Positions 46,863 to 61,020 of a stretch of DNA of 64,000 nucleotides are shown piece by piece. The notes under the pieces were generated by a model. That model worked only from the letters and a program-made list of their open reading frames with translations. It was not told where the DNA came from and made no database searches. Each line of letters starts with the position of its first letter. Positions within the stretch are counted from its first letter, which is position 1. The translations under genes were made by a program, and so were the position numbers. The DNA comes from Gerris lacustris (Eukaryota > Arthropoda > Insecta > Hemiptera > Gerridae): contig OX578283.1 in the NCBI GenBank assembly GCA_951217055.1, positions 29,945,427-30,009,426 on the forward strand, given 5' to 3'.

Positions 46863-48690
46863 AATAATAACATTAATTTTTATTTGTTTGCTGGATGTTG
46901 GACAGCTAAGGTCATATACAATGTAAGATAATAGAGTCTTCAATCACGTATTAATCAGCTCTAACACCTTTACCTATGCTACTTTACCCACTGCCAATTC
47001 TTTTTTCTTTGTTCCCTCATGGAGATACTTTTTTTTTTTTTGTCAATGATACCTTCACATCTCTTCTGACATCTGGTTTCATTTAAATGAAGTGTGTCTT
47101 TTACTATCAACCAAACTTCATCTCTCCTGGGATTCTACTTGACGTTCTATGCGGTGTCTATATAAAATAAAAATGTGTCTGCTATGAAAGTCACTCCCAA
47201 CTGCCTTAAATATTTTCTTTAATGTCTAAACTGGCTGAGGATTGTATTAGTACTACGACCTGATATGAACGATATTATTGGTTGCACAATATTCTTTTAA
47301 CATGTCCGACGTGATTCCAACCGTTATCAGGCACGATAATTTTAGTCAAGCAAAATAGAGCATGTGTTTCAATGTCAGTATTGTCGTAGTGTATTTAGTC
47401 TTAGTTGTGGGCAGTCGCAAAGTAGTTTGTGAACGGTTTTTGTCCGCAGATATATAATTTTATTTTATTTAGTAAAATAATATTATAATTTTAGGTATAC
47501 CATGTAAACTCAAACATAATTATGAGTTATAATATTTGTCAAAATGATATTTTATGTTTGTCTTCTCATTTCTAGAGTATCTTTCAAATTTGTCTCTTGA
47601 AGAGTTTTATTTTTATCAAAATAATTTTAATTAGCTGATGGATGCTATCGTTAAGTAGATTTTTTGTTTGGGTCCCACAGAGAAAAGGGTCTCTTATATT
47701 AAACATTCATTAAGTGAATAATTAAAATTACTGGATAACACTTGAAGCATTTCTCTATGAAAACTTATCTCTTTATTTTTTTTCCCCCTCTCTCATTTTT
47801 TTTAACCCTTCGCACTAATTTAATGAAGTATTTCACACTCGACTGGATAACGGCTGTGAGAGAAGTGCTTTAATTCCATACTCGAGCTGTATAAATTTCA
47901 ATTAGGGTTTTAGAGCCTGAAAAAAAGGGAAGGAAAAAAAAAGGTTTTAATTCTAGGGGGTTTGGAGAAATCCCCCTAGAATTTTTCCTACACCATAGGA
48001 CCGTGAAAACTTAAATATTTCTTATCCATGTTTATCTGTTTAGCTGAATATATAAAATGAATTAAAGACGAGATAAGTTTTGAAATGATAATAATTATTT
48101 GAAATCTTGGTTTTATTATGATTTGATGGATACTCTACCTTATTTAGATTAAGTTTTGATTACTAATTTTTTTTATTATTTTATTGCTACATTTCGTTTT
48201 CAGACAAATAACAATACTGATGGATGTATTTCAGTATTAAAATAATAATACCTCACTTATAATTTAAGGAACACGGTTAAATAGCAATGCCCTTGTCTTT
48301 CTATATGAATTAGTATCTGTGTTATATCCGGTGAGATTATCCAAATCAAATTATATCGGAAATTATTCAGTAATCAGCTAGAGAGGTATCCACGTGGTAT
48401 TGTTAGCATATCCCTTAGGCTATTGAATTGTTGTTTGATTTATGGGTAATTAAGGTCGAAAGGTCATCAAACACCAGAATGTTGATTCAGAAAGGTGAGA
48501 CTTGTTTTCTTGCTCTAATGATTACATCGGTAGATATCTCATGTCATACATCCTTGAATTACCGTTAGTCCCAATCGAATAAATTCGAAATGTGTTTATG
48601 TTGTTCCCAAAATTACAAATTCTATTCCGGTGAATTATATTTTCTAGATTCATGTTTATTTTACAATGATTAAAGCTCACATTTAGCACT
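46863..48690. other. Unassigned DNA
   Basis: No relic recognised. The 47.9-48.0 kb part has a short inverted pair (CTAGGGGGTTTGG and CCCCCTAG). Confidence 0.45.
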
Positions 48691-48693
48691 CTA

Positions 48694-48825
48694 AAGGCGG
48701 GGGCACACTAGAGCATTCGCCCCGAATGAGCATGCGTTCGCCCCGATTTGCTTAGAAATGGACTGGGCGAGTCGAACGGAAACGCATGCTCATTCGGGGC
48801 GAATGCTCAAGTGTGTCCCCGCCTT
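48694..48825. mobile_element. 132-bp palindromic MITE-like element
   Basis: AAGGCGGGGGCACACT at the left and AGTGTGTCCCCGCCTT at the right pair, and pairing continues inward (GAGCATTCGCCCCGAATGAG with its complement, CATGCGTT with AACGCATG). The spacer is about 35 bp. It is far more GC-rich than its surroundings. Confidence 0.88.
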
Positions 48826-49103
48826 AAGCATTCCTCGTTTTGTCTTTTTGAGACTAATTTTAATGAATAAGTTTCTTGCATTTGCCTCTAAAGAGAAAGG
48901 CTAACAGTCTAAAGAGATAATTAAATATTTCTTCTTTTTTAAAAACGTTTAAGTAATTAATAACTACAATTGCATTTATTTTCTCAACAATTACGGTTCA
49001 ACATTTTTTTTGCCTTAATCTTGAATAAAATGTGGCTTTTATGTGTCTGAAGATGAAAATGATTTAAAGATTACTTTAGCTTTCGATTTATATCATTTAT
49101 ACT

Positions 49104-50975
49104 ACGTTTTCATTAGCCTGCTTTCTTGTTTGTTTGTTTGTTTGTCCAGCACAAATCTTGCAATCGATTTTTAACTAACTTCCCGAGTAGCTAGACATTT
49201 GAATCTTTTAGAATAGCTCAGAACACAATGACAATGCATTATTTTGATACTTTTAGCCATCTTTCAGCAGCATTTAATTCTTCTGGTATTTCTTACTATA
49301 ACCGTTGAACAATGAGTGAAAATAAATGTTACTCAAGCTTAAAAAGAAAATCATTAATCAAATGTCTTCTTTGTAAAATTCAGTTAAGGCCTGAAGATGT
49401 CCAGGTCTGGGTGATATATAGCTAAAATATTTTTAAAAAATTATAATTAAATAATAGTTTTTTTTTTTTTTTTAATTTTAATCCCTGAAGAACATTAACT
49501 AGAAGAATTTATAATCAAAGGGATCAACTGAAAAATACACAGAATTTTATTTTTTTTGCTGTATAGAAAGGTAGTTAGGAAAAAATTCGCAAGTTATTTT
49601 ATTTGTTTTGACATGACCCATATTTACGATCACCGAGTATAGAGACTAAATAGAAGTGTCATGATATAGGCTGAAGGGAGTGGGGAGTGGCACCAGCTTC
49701 CCCCTCCCCTAGAATACAAACAAGCTTTAAAATACAAGACTTTTCTCAGGGTAAAAAGGTAGAGATATGACAGGAAACAGGTATTTAAAAGGTGTTTATA
49801 CTAACATTGAAGCCAACTTTGGTTGAGCCCATAATCCGTGTTCCAAAAATTCATTTTTGAAATTTGTGACGTCATAACTATAAAATTATTTGCCTTCGGT
49901 TTTTTAATTTAATTTTTATTAAATTTTAATTATTGATAGTTAGGTTCGTTTATTGTAATATTTTTATTGTGTTTTATCTTATTTTTAGCTTGAAATGTGC
50001 TGATAATTATGTTTATTATATTATGCCTTGCGAGGTGAAAAAAATGACGTCAGAGAGAAACGTAAACAATAACCAATGGCAGGGTTTGCCTTCTTGATGT
50101 TTGTGAGCGGGCTTTGAATAATTTACTAAAGCATGGCCAACCTTCTGCAGTTTAAATGAAAAAAATGAGCGTTGTTATGTTGGCACCCTTAGTTATAGGA
50201 TCAACCTCTCGGCTTCAGTCTCTTATCAGTAATTGCATGGGATTCCGATTCTATGCTCCTTCTATATATAGTATTATTTTAAGTGTTTATATTATAATTT
50301 GGAAACTGACAACTTTTGCAACCAGCAAGAAGGTTTCAATCTTTGTATTCTAGTGGTGGGGATAGTCCCGAGAAAATGGTGCCATCTGCCTTCCCTCTTT
50401 AGCTACCCTCTTATTATTTAGTCTCTATACTCGGTGTTTAAGATCTTCATTTAGACGGGTTTCAAATTTATGATATTTATTTTAGTACCTGGTACGGCTG
50501 ATAAAATTGTTAAAATGTTCAAGAATAATTATATCGGGCCCTTTTTGTTATGTAAAAACTAATTGTATTTTTAAGAGATAAACATTGAATGACAGCAAAA
50601 CAGAACAGGAACAAAGAAATAAATTAATTGACGTGTGACAACCAGGTTTGCTTAGACTTGTGTCCTTGTGATCTGTACTTCTTTAGTTGTACACATTTTT
50701 CTCCTCTTAACGTCCCCTACACGGGGGCAAATCGATGGCACGGCTTAGATTTCGAGTTGGCGAGATCCGTTGTACAAAGATTTGTCCTTTTATAAAGGTT
50801 TAAGATCAGATGTCTAGTTGGTTGCCATTTATAAGAAGTAAATAAATTCGGATTTTTTTTTTTTTTTTTTTTTTCACTAACATTATATATAACAATAACA
50901 ATTAGATTATCAAAACTACATATTATGATTCAACAGAAAATTTTAAAACGTAGTATATAAAAAGTTCTTTTAATC
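49104..50975 (-). repeat. Rep-B copy 4, broken by two insertions
   Basis: Minus-strand Rep-B pieces occur at 49104-49282, 49553-49630, 50437-50470, 50575-50605 and 50750-50975, in family order. An unassigned insert fills 49283-49552 and an 806-bp DNA element fills 49631-50436. A T-run of about 22 lies at 50853-50874. Confidence 0.78.
49631..50436. mobile_element. 806-bp non-autonomous DNA transposon with perfect 22-bp ends
   Basis: CACCGAGTATAGAGACTAAA at 49631 and the exact complement ending at 50436; the inverted identity covers 22 bp. The flanking 8-mers are TTTACGAT and TTTAAGAT, and the other Rep-B copies show this is a single site, so they represent a slightly decayed 8-bp duplication. 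Subterminal 'agtggcaccagcttcc' and 'aatggtgccatctgcc' are a looser inverted pair. An 8-bp duplication suggests hAT or P type. The 65-codon frame inside has no domain. Confidence 0.88.
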
Positions 50976-51340
50976 TTGTAATTATTTATTTTTGCATTAT
51001 TATAACTGTTAGAATTTGGTTAGAGCAAAAGAGAATTGAAAATATCACTTTTTTTTATTAACTTGGTCAAAAAGAAGTTTTATAATACCACATGCAGGTT
51101 TTGCTTTTTTAATTATTTAATTTTCTTAAAATACACGAGCCTTAGATAATGATATCAAAATATAAAGAATGTAATGACAACGGTTGCTTATAATATAATC
51201 TGGAACACGGAAACATCAGTTGACATTTTATTATAAATTAGATTTTATTGGCGATTTTAAATTCAATAAAAATAGGGAGTTGCCTGCTAGAGCCCGAAGC
51301 TTTAACATCAGCTCTGACTTTAGCACCTTTTTAGGGTTTC
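50976..51340. other. Unassigned AT-rich DNA
   Basis: Nothing recognised. Confidence 0.5.
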
Positions 51341-51344
51341 CTCT

Positions 51345-52134
51345 TTTATGGTGACCTCAGAAACTCTAATGCTTTTGGTAGTTCGTCCATCCATCCGTCC
51401 GTCACATCTTAGTTCATCTCGCCTGACCAATTGTAGCTAGAGAATTTAAATTTGGTATACAAGTACAATTGTTTGCCCAAAATAGGAAAATTGTTGCGAA
51501 CTTCACAAAACAACATTTGTGAGATCAGCGAGCAACAGTAAACTAATCGCAAACCTTTTTTTTGGGGGGGGGGGAGTATAATTTTAAAGGTATTCAAAAG
51601 TAGACCACAAATATAAATGGTGGTTATTTTACCTCCCAAAATAACCAAAAAAGTACCCAAAGAAAAGTTCTCCACTAACCATACGGACTGGTCCTAAAAA
51701 ACAAAGCATTTAGTCCTAAAATTTCCAATAAGGAAAATTCCTAAAATTTCCAATAAGAAAATTTCCTAAAATTTCTTCATTTAAAAAAGTCAAATTTTAG
51801 GAAATTTGGGTTTACATAATCATCATTGGGAACCGAACCATTTATTTGTTGTAATTTTCTAGTGGGGTATTATTTTAAAGGCATTGGAAAATTTATCACA
51901 AATATATATTGAGTTTTCAAATAGGTGGCCATTTTATCCCCAAAATAACCAAAAAAATGTCCCCCCTCCCCTAACCTAAAAGGACTGGTCCTAAAAATGT
52001 TAAAAAAATTTGAAATATGATATTATGCATCTCTGTGGGCTAATGATATTTCCGGGAGTTCATTGAAAAAAGTCAAAGTATAGAATATTTGAGTGGGCAT
52101 AACCATGGTGACTCCTCTAGAAAGTAGATCACAA

Positions 52135-52213
<79 letters not shown>

Positions 52214-52280
52214 TTCAAAATGGCGGCCATTGTATCCCAAAAATAACCAATAATGTGCCTACCTAAAATGCTGAAGGAAA
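51345..52280 (+). repeat. Rep-H degenerate tandem copies
   Basis: Three diverged units share 'agtagaccacaaatata', a 'ggtggccattttatccc' block, 'aaataaccaaaaaa' and 'ggactggtcctaaaaa' (near 51600, 51895 and 52125). The third holds a (TA)n tract exactly at its 'acaaatata' position. A fourth, separate unit is at 59100-59400. The 88-codon minus frame at 51409-51675 is repeat. Confidence 0.7.
52134..52210. repeat. (TA)n microsatellite within Rep-H
   Basis: About 36 TA units between 'gtagatcacaaa' and 'ttgttttcaaaatggcggcc'. Confidence 0.97.
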
Positions 52281-52489
52281 ATATGCGCACTTTGCCCCTT
52301 AAAAGTGCAATTTTTTATTAAAAATAATTAAGAAATATGAATTTTTATGACCGCGAAGCTTTTTGATTGACCTTTAACCAAATGCCAAAAATACACATAT
52401 TTTCCAATTTTTAAGGCATCAAGAAGGAGGAACCATATATAACAGAGAGGACTTAGTCTAATACAAAAAAAATGTCAACTATACTACCC

Positions 52490-53072
52490 TACTGTAACCA
52501 AGCACCACGAAGTGTAAAATGTGTAGGATTGCATTTGACAGAGAATTGTCAAAAGAAGCCTGAAGACCATCCAAAGTGTTTTCCTTGTAATGGTACTCAC
52601 CTAGTCAGCTACAGGGTCTGTACGCCCTAAGCGGTTCACAATGAACCTAAAAAAAAGTAAAGAAAACCAACTAATATATAAATATATATGTTGCCAAGAC
52701 AACCGATAATCCTGAACAGCCATCGATTGCCAATATGTCTTCGCAACTACCTCTTCAACCAATGTTAACAAATGAACCATAAAGTCGTCAAGCTGTTGTC
52801 CCAGAAGTTTAGTTCAATAAAGTTCAAAAGTTCAGAATAATAATCATATTATAGCCGGTGTAAACTATGCTACTGCAAGCTCTGGAGTTACTCCTAGATC
52901 ACTCCTTCTTGCCCACATCCCGGAGCCAACATCTGACTCCGATATACGAGTAACAGCTACCCTACAGACTTTTTTACACGACCTCCCTCTGGATCGTAGG
53001 TCTAAGCTTACTTTGAATAATAAATTTCACATTTACAAGGTAGCACCAAGCCTTCGAATTCAAACTCTCTAA
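52490..53072 (+). pseudogene. Jockey-type LINE ORF1 (gag-like) relic with zinc knuckles
   Basis: The frame 52490-52630 (46 codons then a stop) reads 'YCNQAPRSVKC', 'LHLTENC', 'PKCFPCNGTH' and 'VSYRVCTP'. This matches the order in ORF1 proteins of Jockey-like non-LTR retrotransposons: a first C2HC, then a knuckle near 'CVKC..xHLTxxC', then 'PKCxxCxGxHxASYxGC'. In the middle knuckle a cysteine is replaced (R-S for R-C) and residues are missing; the last knuckle keeps C, C, H and C. Further on, 52836-53070 opens 78 codons beginning 'NNNHIIAGVNYATASSG', like the Y/A-rich segment after the knuckles. Stops separate the two. There is no reverse transcriptase nearby on this strand. Family assignment is from motif recall. 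Confidence 0.7.

Positions 53073-55456
<2,384 letters not shown>

Positions 55457-55537
<81 letters not shown>
55457..55537. repeat. (TA)n microsatellite
   Basis: About 40 TA units. Confidence 0.97.
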
Positions 55538-55540
<3 letters not shown>

Positions 55541-55794
55541 AATAATTGATAAGGTTTATTTTAGTTAATAGTCTTGCTAAATCGATGTTAAGGATTTACA
55601 CATTTTTTTTCTCATCCTAAAAAGAAAGAATATTAAATAAAGCTCAACATTCTTGGTAAATAGGGTAAAATTAGAGGGAAAAAAGTGAAGTCTATAACTT
55701 TTTTGTGTTTTCTTTTGTTTTTAGAAAATAAATTTTATCGAATAGAATGAAAATATTCAGGAAAAAGCTGTGAAAACTAAAGTTTATTAAAGCA

Positions 55795-56095
55795 CATTTT
55801 TATTTTTTAGAAATCCTTTTTGAGACATTAGGGAACATTTTTGGTCCCATCTCTGTCTCTCGCCTGTCTGTCTGTCGTTTAATTTTTGCGCACCTACATA
55901 TCTTAAAAACTACGCGTCTAATTTATTGAAATTTAGAATGTAGGCCATAATTAGCCCATTGTTGGTCCCATATAAGTTTAAATCTTATATGACCATTTTT
56001 TCTCTCCCACATGCACACCTATATCTTTAAAAGTACTCATCAGTGATAGGATGCGAGAAAGCTATGTCCCATACTAATTGGCAGATTTTTTTATA
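55795..56095 (+). repeat. Rep-A copy with right terminus
   Basis: The body starts inside the family (hairpin end missing) at 'agaaatcctttttgagacat' and jumps from 'aaaagtactcatcag' straight to the terminal block 'gataggatgcgagaaagcta', losing about 150 bp of body. Confidence 0.85.
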
Positions 56096-56099
56096 AATC

Positions 56100-56690
56100 C
56101 GTCAAAATTGTTTTGATTTTTTACATGAATAGAAGTATCAATTAAGCATATTTAAAAGGTTCAGAGGGTTGAAATTATCATGAGACCATCTGTGTGATAC
56201 TTTTGACAAACCATCCAAATTTCTTTTAAAAATTGGATGAGTGCTTTTTAGAGTTTTAGTTCCACAGAAATGAATTAAACAAACAGAAATGGGACAAAAT
56301 ATTTTTCTCTGATCTCTCTGAAACGTATTTCTGATTTGGAATTTTTGAAATCGGAGTAAAAATGTGATAACGTAGCTTCCGCTACCATCGGTAAGCTTAG
56401 AAACAATATAAGAGTAAATACATGTATGTTTGTACGAATGTAGAAGAAAAACAAATGAGCTTAAAAGATTGAAACTTATTTTGGACCAACAGTTAGCTAA
56501 TTATGACCTAATATCGAAATTTCATAAAAATCAGATGAGCAGTTTTTAAGATATGTTTGGTTCACAAAAATGAATGACAGACAGATCCTCAGACTAACAG
56601 ACCTACAAAAGAAACGGTACCAAAAATATTTCCTGATGTCTGCAACGGGTTTTTGTCTTGGAATTTTTGAAATCAGGGATGTATAAAAGT
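56100..56690 (-). repeat. Two consecutive minus-strand Rep-A copies
   Basis: Copy one (56100-56408) ends in the hairpin 'gcttccgctaccatcggtaa'. Copy two (56409-56690) starts inside the body at 'gtaaatacatgtatgtttgt' and ends at 'cttggaatttttgaaatcag', without hairpin. With 55795-56095 they make a three-copy cluster. Confidence 0.83.
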
Positions 56691-56794
56691 TTATCTACGA
56701 TTGATACGAAATATAAACATTATATCTCTGTTTAGATGCGTAGAAAGTGATTATTTACGTACTTGTATTCATTGCGCATGCGCGTCTCATAGTT

Positions 56795-56850
56795 CTGAAG
56801 AATTCCTCTTCTTTACCACGCTAGCGGGGTAAAGAAGAGGAATTCTTCAG
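56795..56850. repeat. Perfect 23-bp inverted repeat at the left edge of Rep-E
   Basis: Arms 56795-56817 (CTGAAGAATTCCTCTTCTTT..) and 56828-56850 are exact complements around a 10-nt loop that itself contains GCTAGC. The right arm continues into Rep-E. In copy 1 (31566) only the right arm exists. Confidence 0.93.
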
Positions 56851-57265
56851 CTTTACGCACGATTAGCGAGTTTGTTTACATTTAACAAAATTAATTTGCT
56901 ATTCTTTTTTTAAAGTAACTGTATATCGAGTTTTTAGTGAAAAACAATGAATGAATCAAGTGGCTTTGACGAAAATGTAGAGAATAATACTCCTCCAGAA
57001 ATATTTAATTTTGAAAAACACAAGTCAAGATTAATGCCATCTTTATCAAGAGAAGAGATACGAACTTACATACAGCAAGTTTATTTTTTTCTGTATTTAT
57101 TATTTAAATCTAACAATCGTAGATAAAGTACGGTACGTAACTCGTGCGAAAACGGCATTTTGCATTGCTCGTGTGGTTTTACTACCCTCGCTGTCACTCG
57201 GGTGCAAACTCCACACTCGCATGCAAAATGCTACTTTCCGCACTCGACGCGTAATGTACTATTTC
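56815..57265 (+). mobile_element. Rep-E copy 2 with 59-codon frame
   Basis: Collinear with 31566-32015. The frame 56947-57126 begins 'MNESSGFDENVENNTPPEIF' and ends 'FKSNNRR', with 'LMPSLSREEIRTYIQQ' in the middle. Comparison with copy 1 shows a shared acidic start DEN-x-ENNTPPEI, so the start codon is supported by conservation. The frame stops where the terminal hairpin begins. It reads as a 5' UTR plus protein N-terminus joined to a 3' end, i.e. an internal-deletion derivative. The autonomous parent is not in the window. Confidence 0.65.
57127..57260. repeat. 134-bp imperfect hairpin closing Rep-E copy 2
   Basis: Stem blocks: AGTACGGTACG with CGTAATGTACT, GTGCGAAAACGGCATTTTGC with GCAAAATGCTACTTTCCGCA, and GCTCGTGTGG with CCACACTCGC. 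Loop about 34 nt. Conserved with 31881-32015. Confidence 0.8.
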
Positions 57266-58040
57266 GTTCTTCAGTGCGAGCACATAGATTCCGTAATATG
57301 TGTGTGTATAATCACGTGTACGTAATGATAAATATGTATTGGACTTTAGAAACTAGCTTTTAAAAATAATAAACGACGAATGGTTATGCAAGTTGTCTTT
57401 ATACCGATGTAAATGTAATTAAATGTGCATTACATCTGAATCAATGATTCTGTCCGTATATTGTAGAGTAATTCGAGTTCAAAAGGCATAGAGTTATAGG
57501 TATGCATATAATTTAAATATTGTTTTATGTATATTATAAAGATTTCATAAAGTCAAATAATCCAGTATATAGATTTAAAATAAGTACGGATTCTTAGAAG
57601 AATGTATTTTTTTTGTTGATGTATTCTTGAAATATGGAAAAGTAATAGAGGATTCACTTATAGATGATTCGCGAATCTATCCATGACGTGTCTTCTTACC
57701 TCAAACTAAGTGAGATGATTTGATCATTTGAAATGTAACGGGGTTAGTGCAGGTCGTCACTAGGATTTCCAAAGGAGCTTGATCTCTAAGTAATGATTCC
57801 AAGCTTGAGATAGTCAGCAACTCCGGCGTCTCTACTCAGATCCTCTTCCAACGGTATCTGAATAATAAATCATACATAACCGCAGTGTACCGAGAGTAGA
57901 CTTGAAGCCTCAAACCAGCTTCAATATTCCACTTGAAATTATGCAAATATTCAATCCGTCTTATCTCACCACTCCCCCTAAACTGCCACCCAGTCACAGC
58001 ATCATTTAATCATTAGGTTAATTAATTTTAAAAAAATAAT
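57266..58040. other. Unassigned DNA
   Basis: Nothing recognised. Confidence 0.5.
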
Positions 58041-58042
58041 CT

Positions 58043-58662
58043 CCCAATTAGAGTGTCATATAGCTTCCTCGCTTCATACTTTAATTGATTTATGCTTTTA
58101 CAACACATTATTATCAAATTTTGCTTCCGAGCTTACCGATGGAAACGAAAGCTTTTGTGTCTCCGACTTCAAAAATTCCAAGACAGAAATCCGTTTCAGC
58201 CATCAGGGAACATTTTAGGTTCCGTGCCTGTCTGTCTGTCGCTCAATTTTTGCGAACCAACATATCATAAAAACTATTTTAATGAAATTTGTTTGTTTGG
58301 TCATAATTAGCCTATTGTCCCTTATAAGTTTCAACCTTCTGTACCCATTCTCTCTTTAACATGTGCACAAAGATACATTTATTTACACCTATATCTCCTA
58401 ACGTACGTATCTGATTTTTATGAAATTTGGATGGTTTGTCGAAAGTAGCCTGGGAATAGCACCAGATTAATTTTAAACGGTTGCGCTTTTTAACTTTTGC
58501 TTTTATTGATACTTTAATTCATGTTAAAATAAAACAATTTTGTTTTATTAACAAAACGGGGAATCAATGAAATAAATTAGACAATATTGACTTGTAAAAG
58601 CATAAAATGAATAAAGTACGTAAAGGATGCGAGGAAGCTATGTGCCACACTAATTGGCATCT
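58043..58662 (+). mobile_element. Most complete Rep-A copy, with both inverted termini
   Basis: The left end ('ccaattagagtgtcatatag', 'cttcctcgcttcat', 'tgcttttacaac') is the reverse complement of the right end ('ttgtaaaagcataaaatgaa', 'ggatgcgaggaagctatgtg', 'ccacactaattgg'), giving inverted termini of about 80 bp around a 460-bp body that starts with the hairpin at 58123. This shows Rep-A is a non-autonomous DNA element of about 620 bp. No clear target duplication. The 72-codon frame 58092-58310 ends 'LFGHN' like the MVGHN frames in other copies. Confidence 0.85.
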
Positions 58663-58669
58663 ATTTTTA

Positions 58670-59098
58670 ATTCCCCCTCCTTTTTTAAAAATAATTTTGA
58701 TTTTTTATATGAATAAAAGTATTAATCTAAATTTTGACAGGCGGTTAAAATTAATTGGGGGCTATCTGTGGGCTACTTTCAACAAACCATCTAAATTTTA
58801 TGAACATCAGACGAGTACGTTTAAGGATCTTGGTGTAAATAAATGCTGGTTTGTGCGATTGTGGATGAGAAACAAATGGGTGCAGAAGGTTGAAACTTGT
58901 ATGGGACCAACAGTTAGCTAATTATGACCATCCATCCAAATTTTTTATCAGATTTCGACGAGTAGTTTTTAAGATATTATGTTGCTTCGCAAAAATTGAG
59001 CGACAGACCGACACGGAACCAAAAGTTTCAACCTTCTGCGCCCATTTGTTTCTCATCCACATGCGCACAAACCAACATTTATTTACACCATCATTCTT
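58670..59098 (-). repeat. Rep-A minus copy joined to a plus fragment
   Basis: The minus body 58670-59021 ends at 'gacacggaaccaaaa' and switches without gap to a plus fragment ('gtttcaaccttctgcgccca', 'catttatttacacca') at 59022-59095. The 104-codon frame 58607-58921 is repeat-derived. Confidence 0.8.
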
Positions 59099-59099
59099 A

Positions 59100-59245
59100 A
59101 ACGTATATCATTCTTAAATAATAGGGGTGGGGTAAAAATTCCAAAGTTTTTATAAAATGCAAATTTTGTGTGCGCACATGGGCCGTGCATTTTTTTAAAA
59201 AAAATGTTGAGTGGGGTATCCCAAAAAGCTCCAGAAGAGTAGGTT

Positions 59246-59293
<48 letters not shown>

Positions 59294-59400
59294 TTCTTTA
59301 AATTATGCATTCCTTATTGGCTGAATGAGTAAAATTATCCCCCTCCCACCATCCTCCCTATAACGGCTAGTAGTCCTAAAGTTTTGAAATAATTCATGCA
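59100..59400 (+). repeat. Rep-H copy with (TA)n
   Basis: 'gggtggggtaaaaattcca', 'aggttacaaa', a (TA)n tract (59250-59292) and 'ggctagtagtcctaaa' correspond to the units at 51345-52280. The tract is again at the 'acaaatata' site. Confidence 0.6.
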
Positions 59401-59775
59401 AACACCTTATTATAGGGCGATGAAAATTTCCCGATAAATTTAATTTACCTTGTCGTTACCGATAAAATAGCTTTGTGGCGACCCCTTGGGGGATCGAACC
59501 AGGGATTATTTAATTTGTTGTTTGATTTTTGAAGCCATATACCAATTTTTTTTTAAATTTGTTTATTTTATGATAGAGTAGGTTGGGGAATTTAAAAAAT
59601 GTTATTTCATAATAAAATAACATATAAGTACTTGGATACAAGTACTTCCCTGTGATTTTAATTTTTAATTAACAATATTTGTTCTTTTTTTGTTTCAGGT
59701 AAGTGTTGGTCATTCGGAATAATCTAGAACATTGTATTTAGTGGTAAGATTTTTTTTCTTCTTCAAATGTTTGTC
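59401..59775. other. Unassigned AT-rich DNA
   Basis: Nothing recognised. Confidence 0.5.
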
Positions 59776-59803
59776 AATTCTTTAGACTGTTACTCCCCTT
59801 ATA
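59776..59803 (-). repeat. Fragment of the 44472-type MITE
   Basis: 'attctttagactgttactcc' then 'ccttata' equals the internal inverted motif of the MITE at 44472-44702. It is cut by the next palindromic element. Confidence 0.75.
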
Positions 59804-59806
59804 AAA

Positions 59807-60015
59807 AATCCTACCGCGGGTTTCCGCAAGCCAAGCGAATTTCGAACAATTGTGTGGATTATTGTAAGTGAAGAAAATGTAATAGATTAGGGCTTTTATA
59901 ATAATGCATTGTTAAACATAGTAGTAGTAGTTCCAAAGAGGTTTAAACTAAACAACATTGAACTACAAATTTCCAATGGAAATTCGCTTGGCTTGCGGAA
60001 ACCCGCGGTAGGATT
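59807..60015. mobile_element. 209-bp element with perfect 37-bp inverted ends
   Basis: AATCCTACCGCGGGTTTCCG at 59807 and its complement ending 60015; identity runs 37 bp inward through 'ccaagcgaatttc'. The interior is AT-rich and non-coding. The contrast of GC-rich ends with an AT-rich core fits a MITE. No clear target duplication. A related hairpin (TAGCGAATTT..AAATTCGCTA) is at 60776-60805. Confidence 0.92.
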
Positions 60016-60017
60016 AT

Positions 60018-60740
<723 letters not shown>

Positions 60741-60775
60741 TCCCGGCTCAATCTCCCGCCATAGCAGGAAATATT

Positions 60776-61020
60776 AGCGAATTTTTTCCAGTGGAAATTC
60801 GCTAAAACATAAAGGAGTATCAGTCTGAAGAAGGTGTACGGAATGTAGTACTTACTTAGATTCTTACTCCCCATAAATATCAAAGAGTGATTTTCCTTTG
60901 TTCCATAGTACATTAAACATCCCTTTGTCTTAATAGTTATTTAGACAAAGGAGTGTTTAAATAGTTATGTCCATTTACATTATAAAAATACACAGGGGAG
61001 TAACAATCGAAAGAAGTACC
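60776..61020. mobile_element. Truncated copy of the 44472-type MITE, preceded by a hairpin
   Basis: 60805-61020 aligns with the reverse complement of 44472-44702 through 'gtacggaatgt', 'cttagattcttactcccc', 'ccctttgtcttaatagttat' and 'ggggagtaacaatcgaaaga', but lacks the first 30 bp of one end. The lost end is replaced by the hairpin 60776-60805. Confidence 0.78.
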
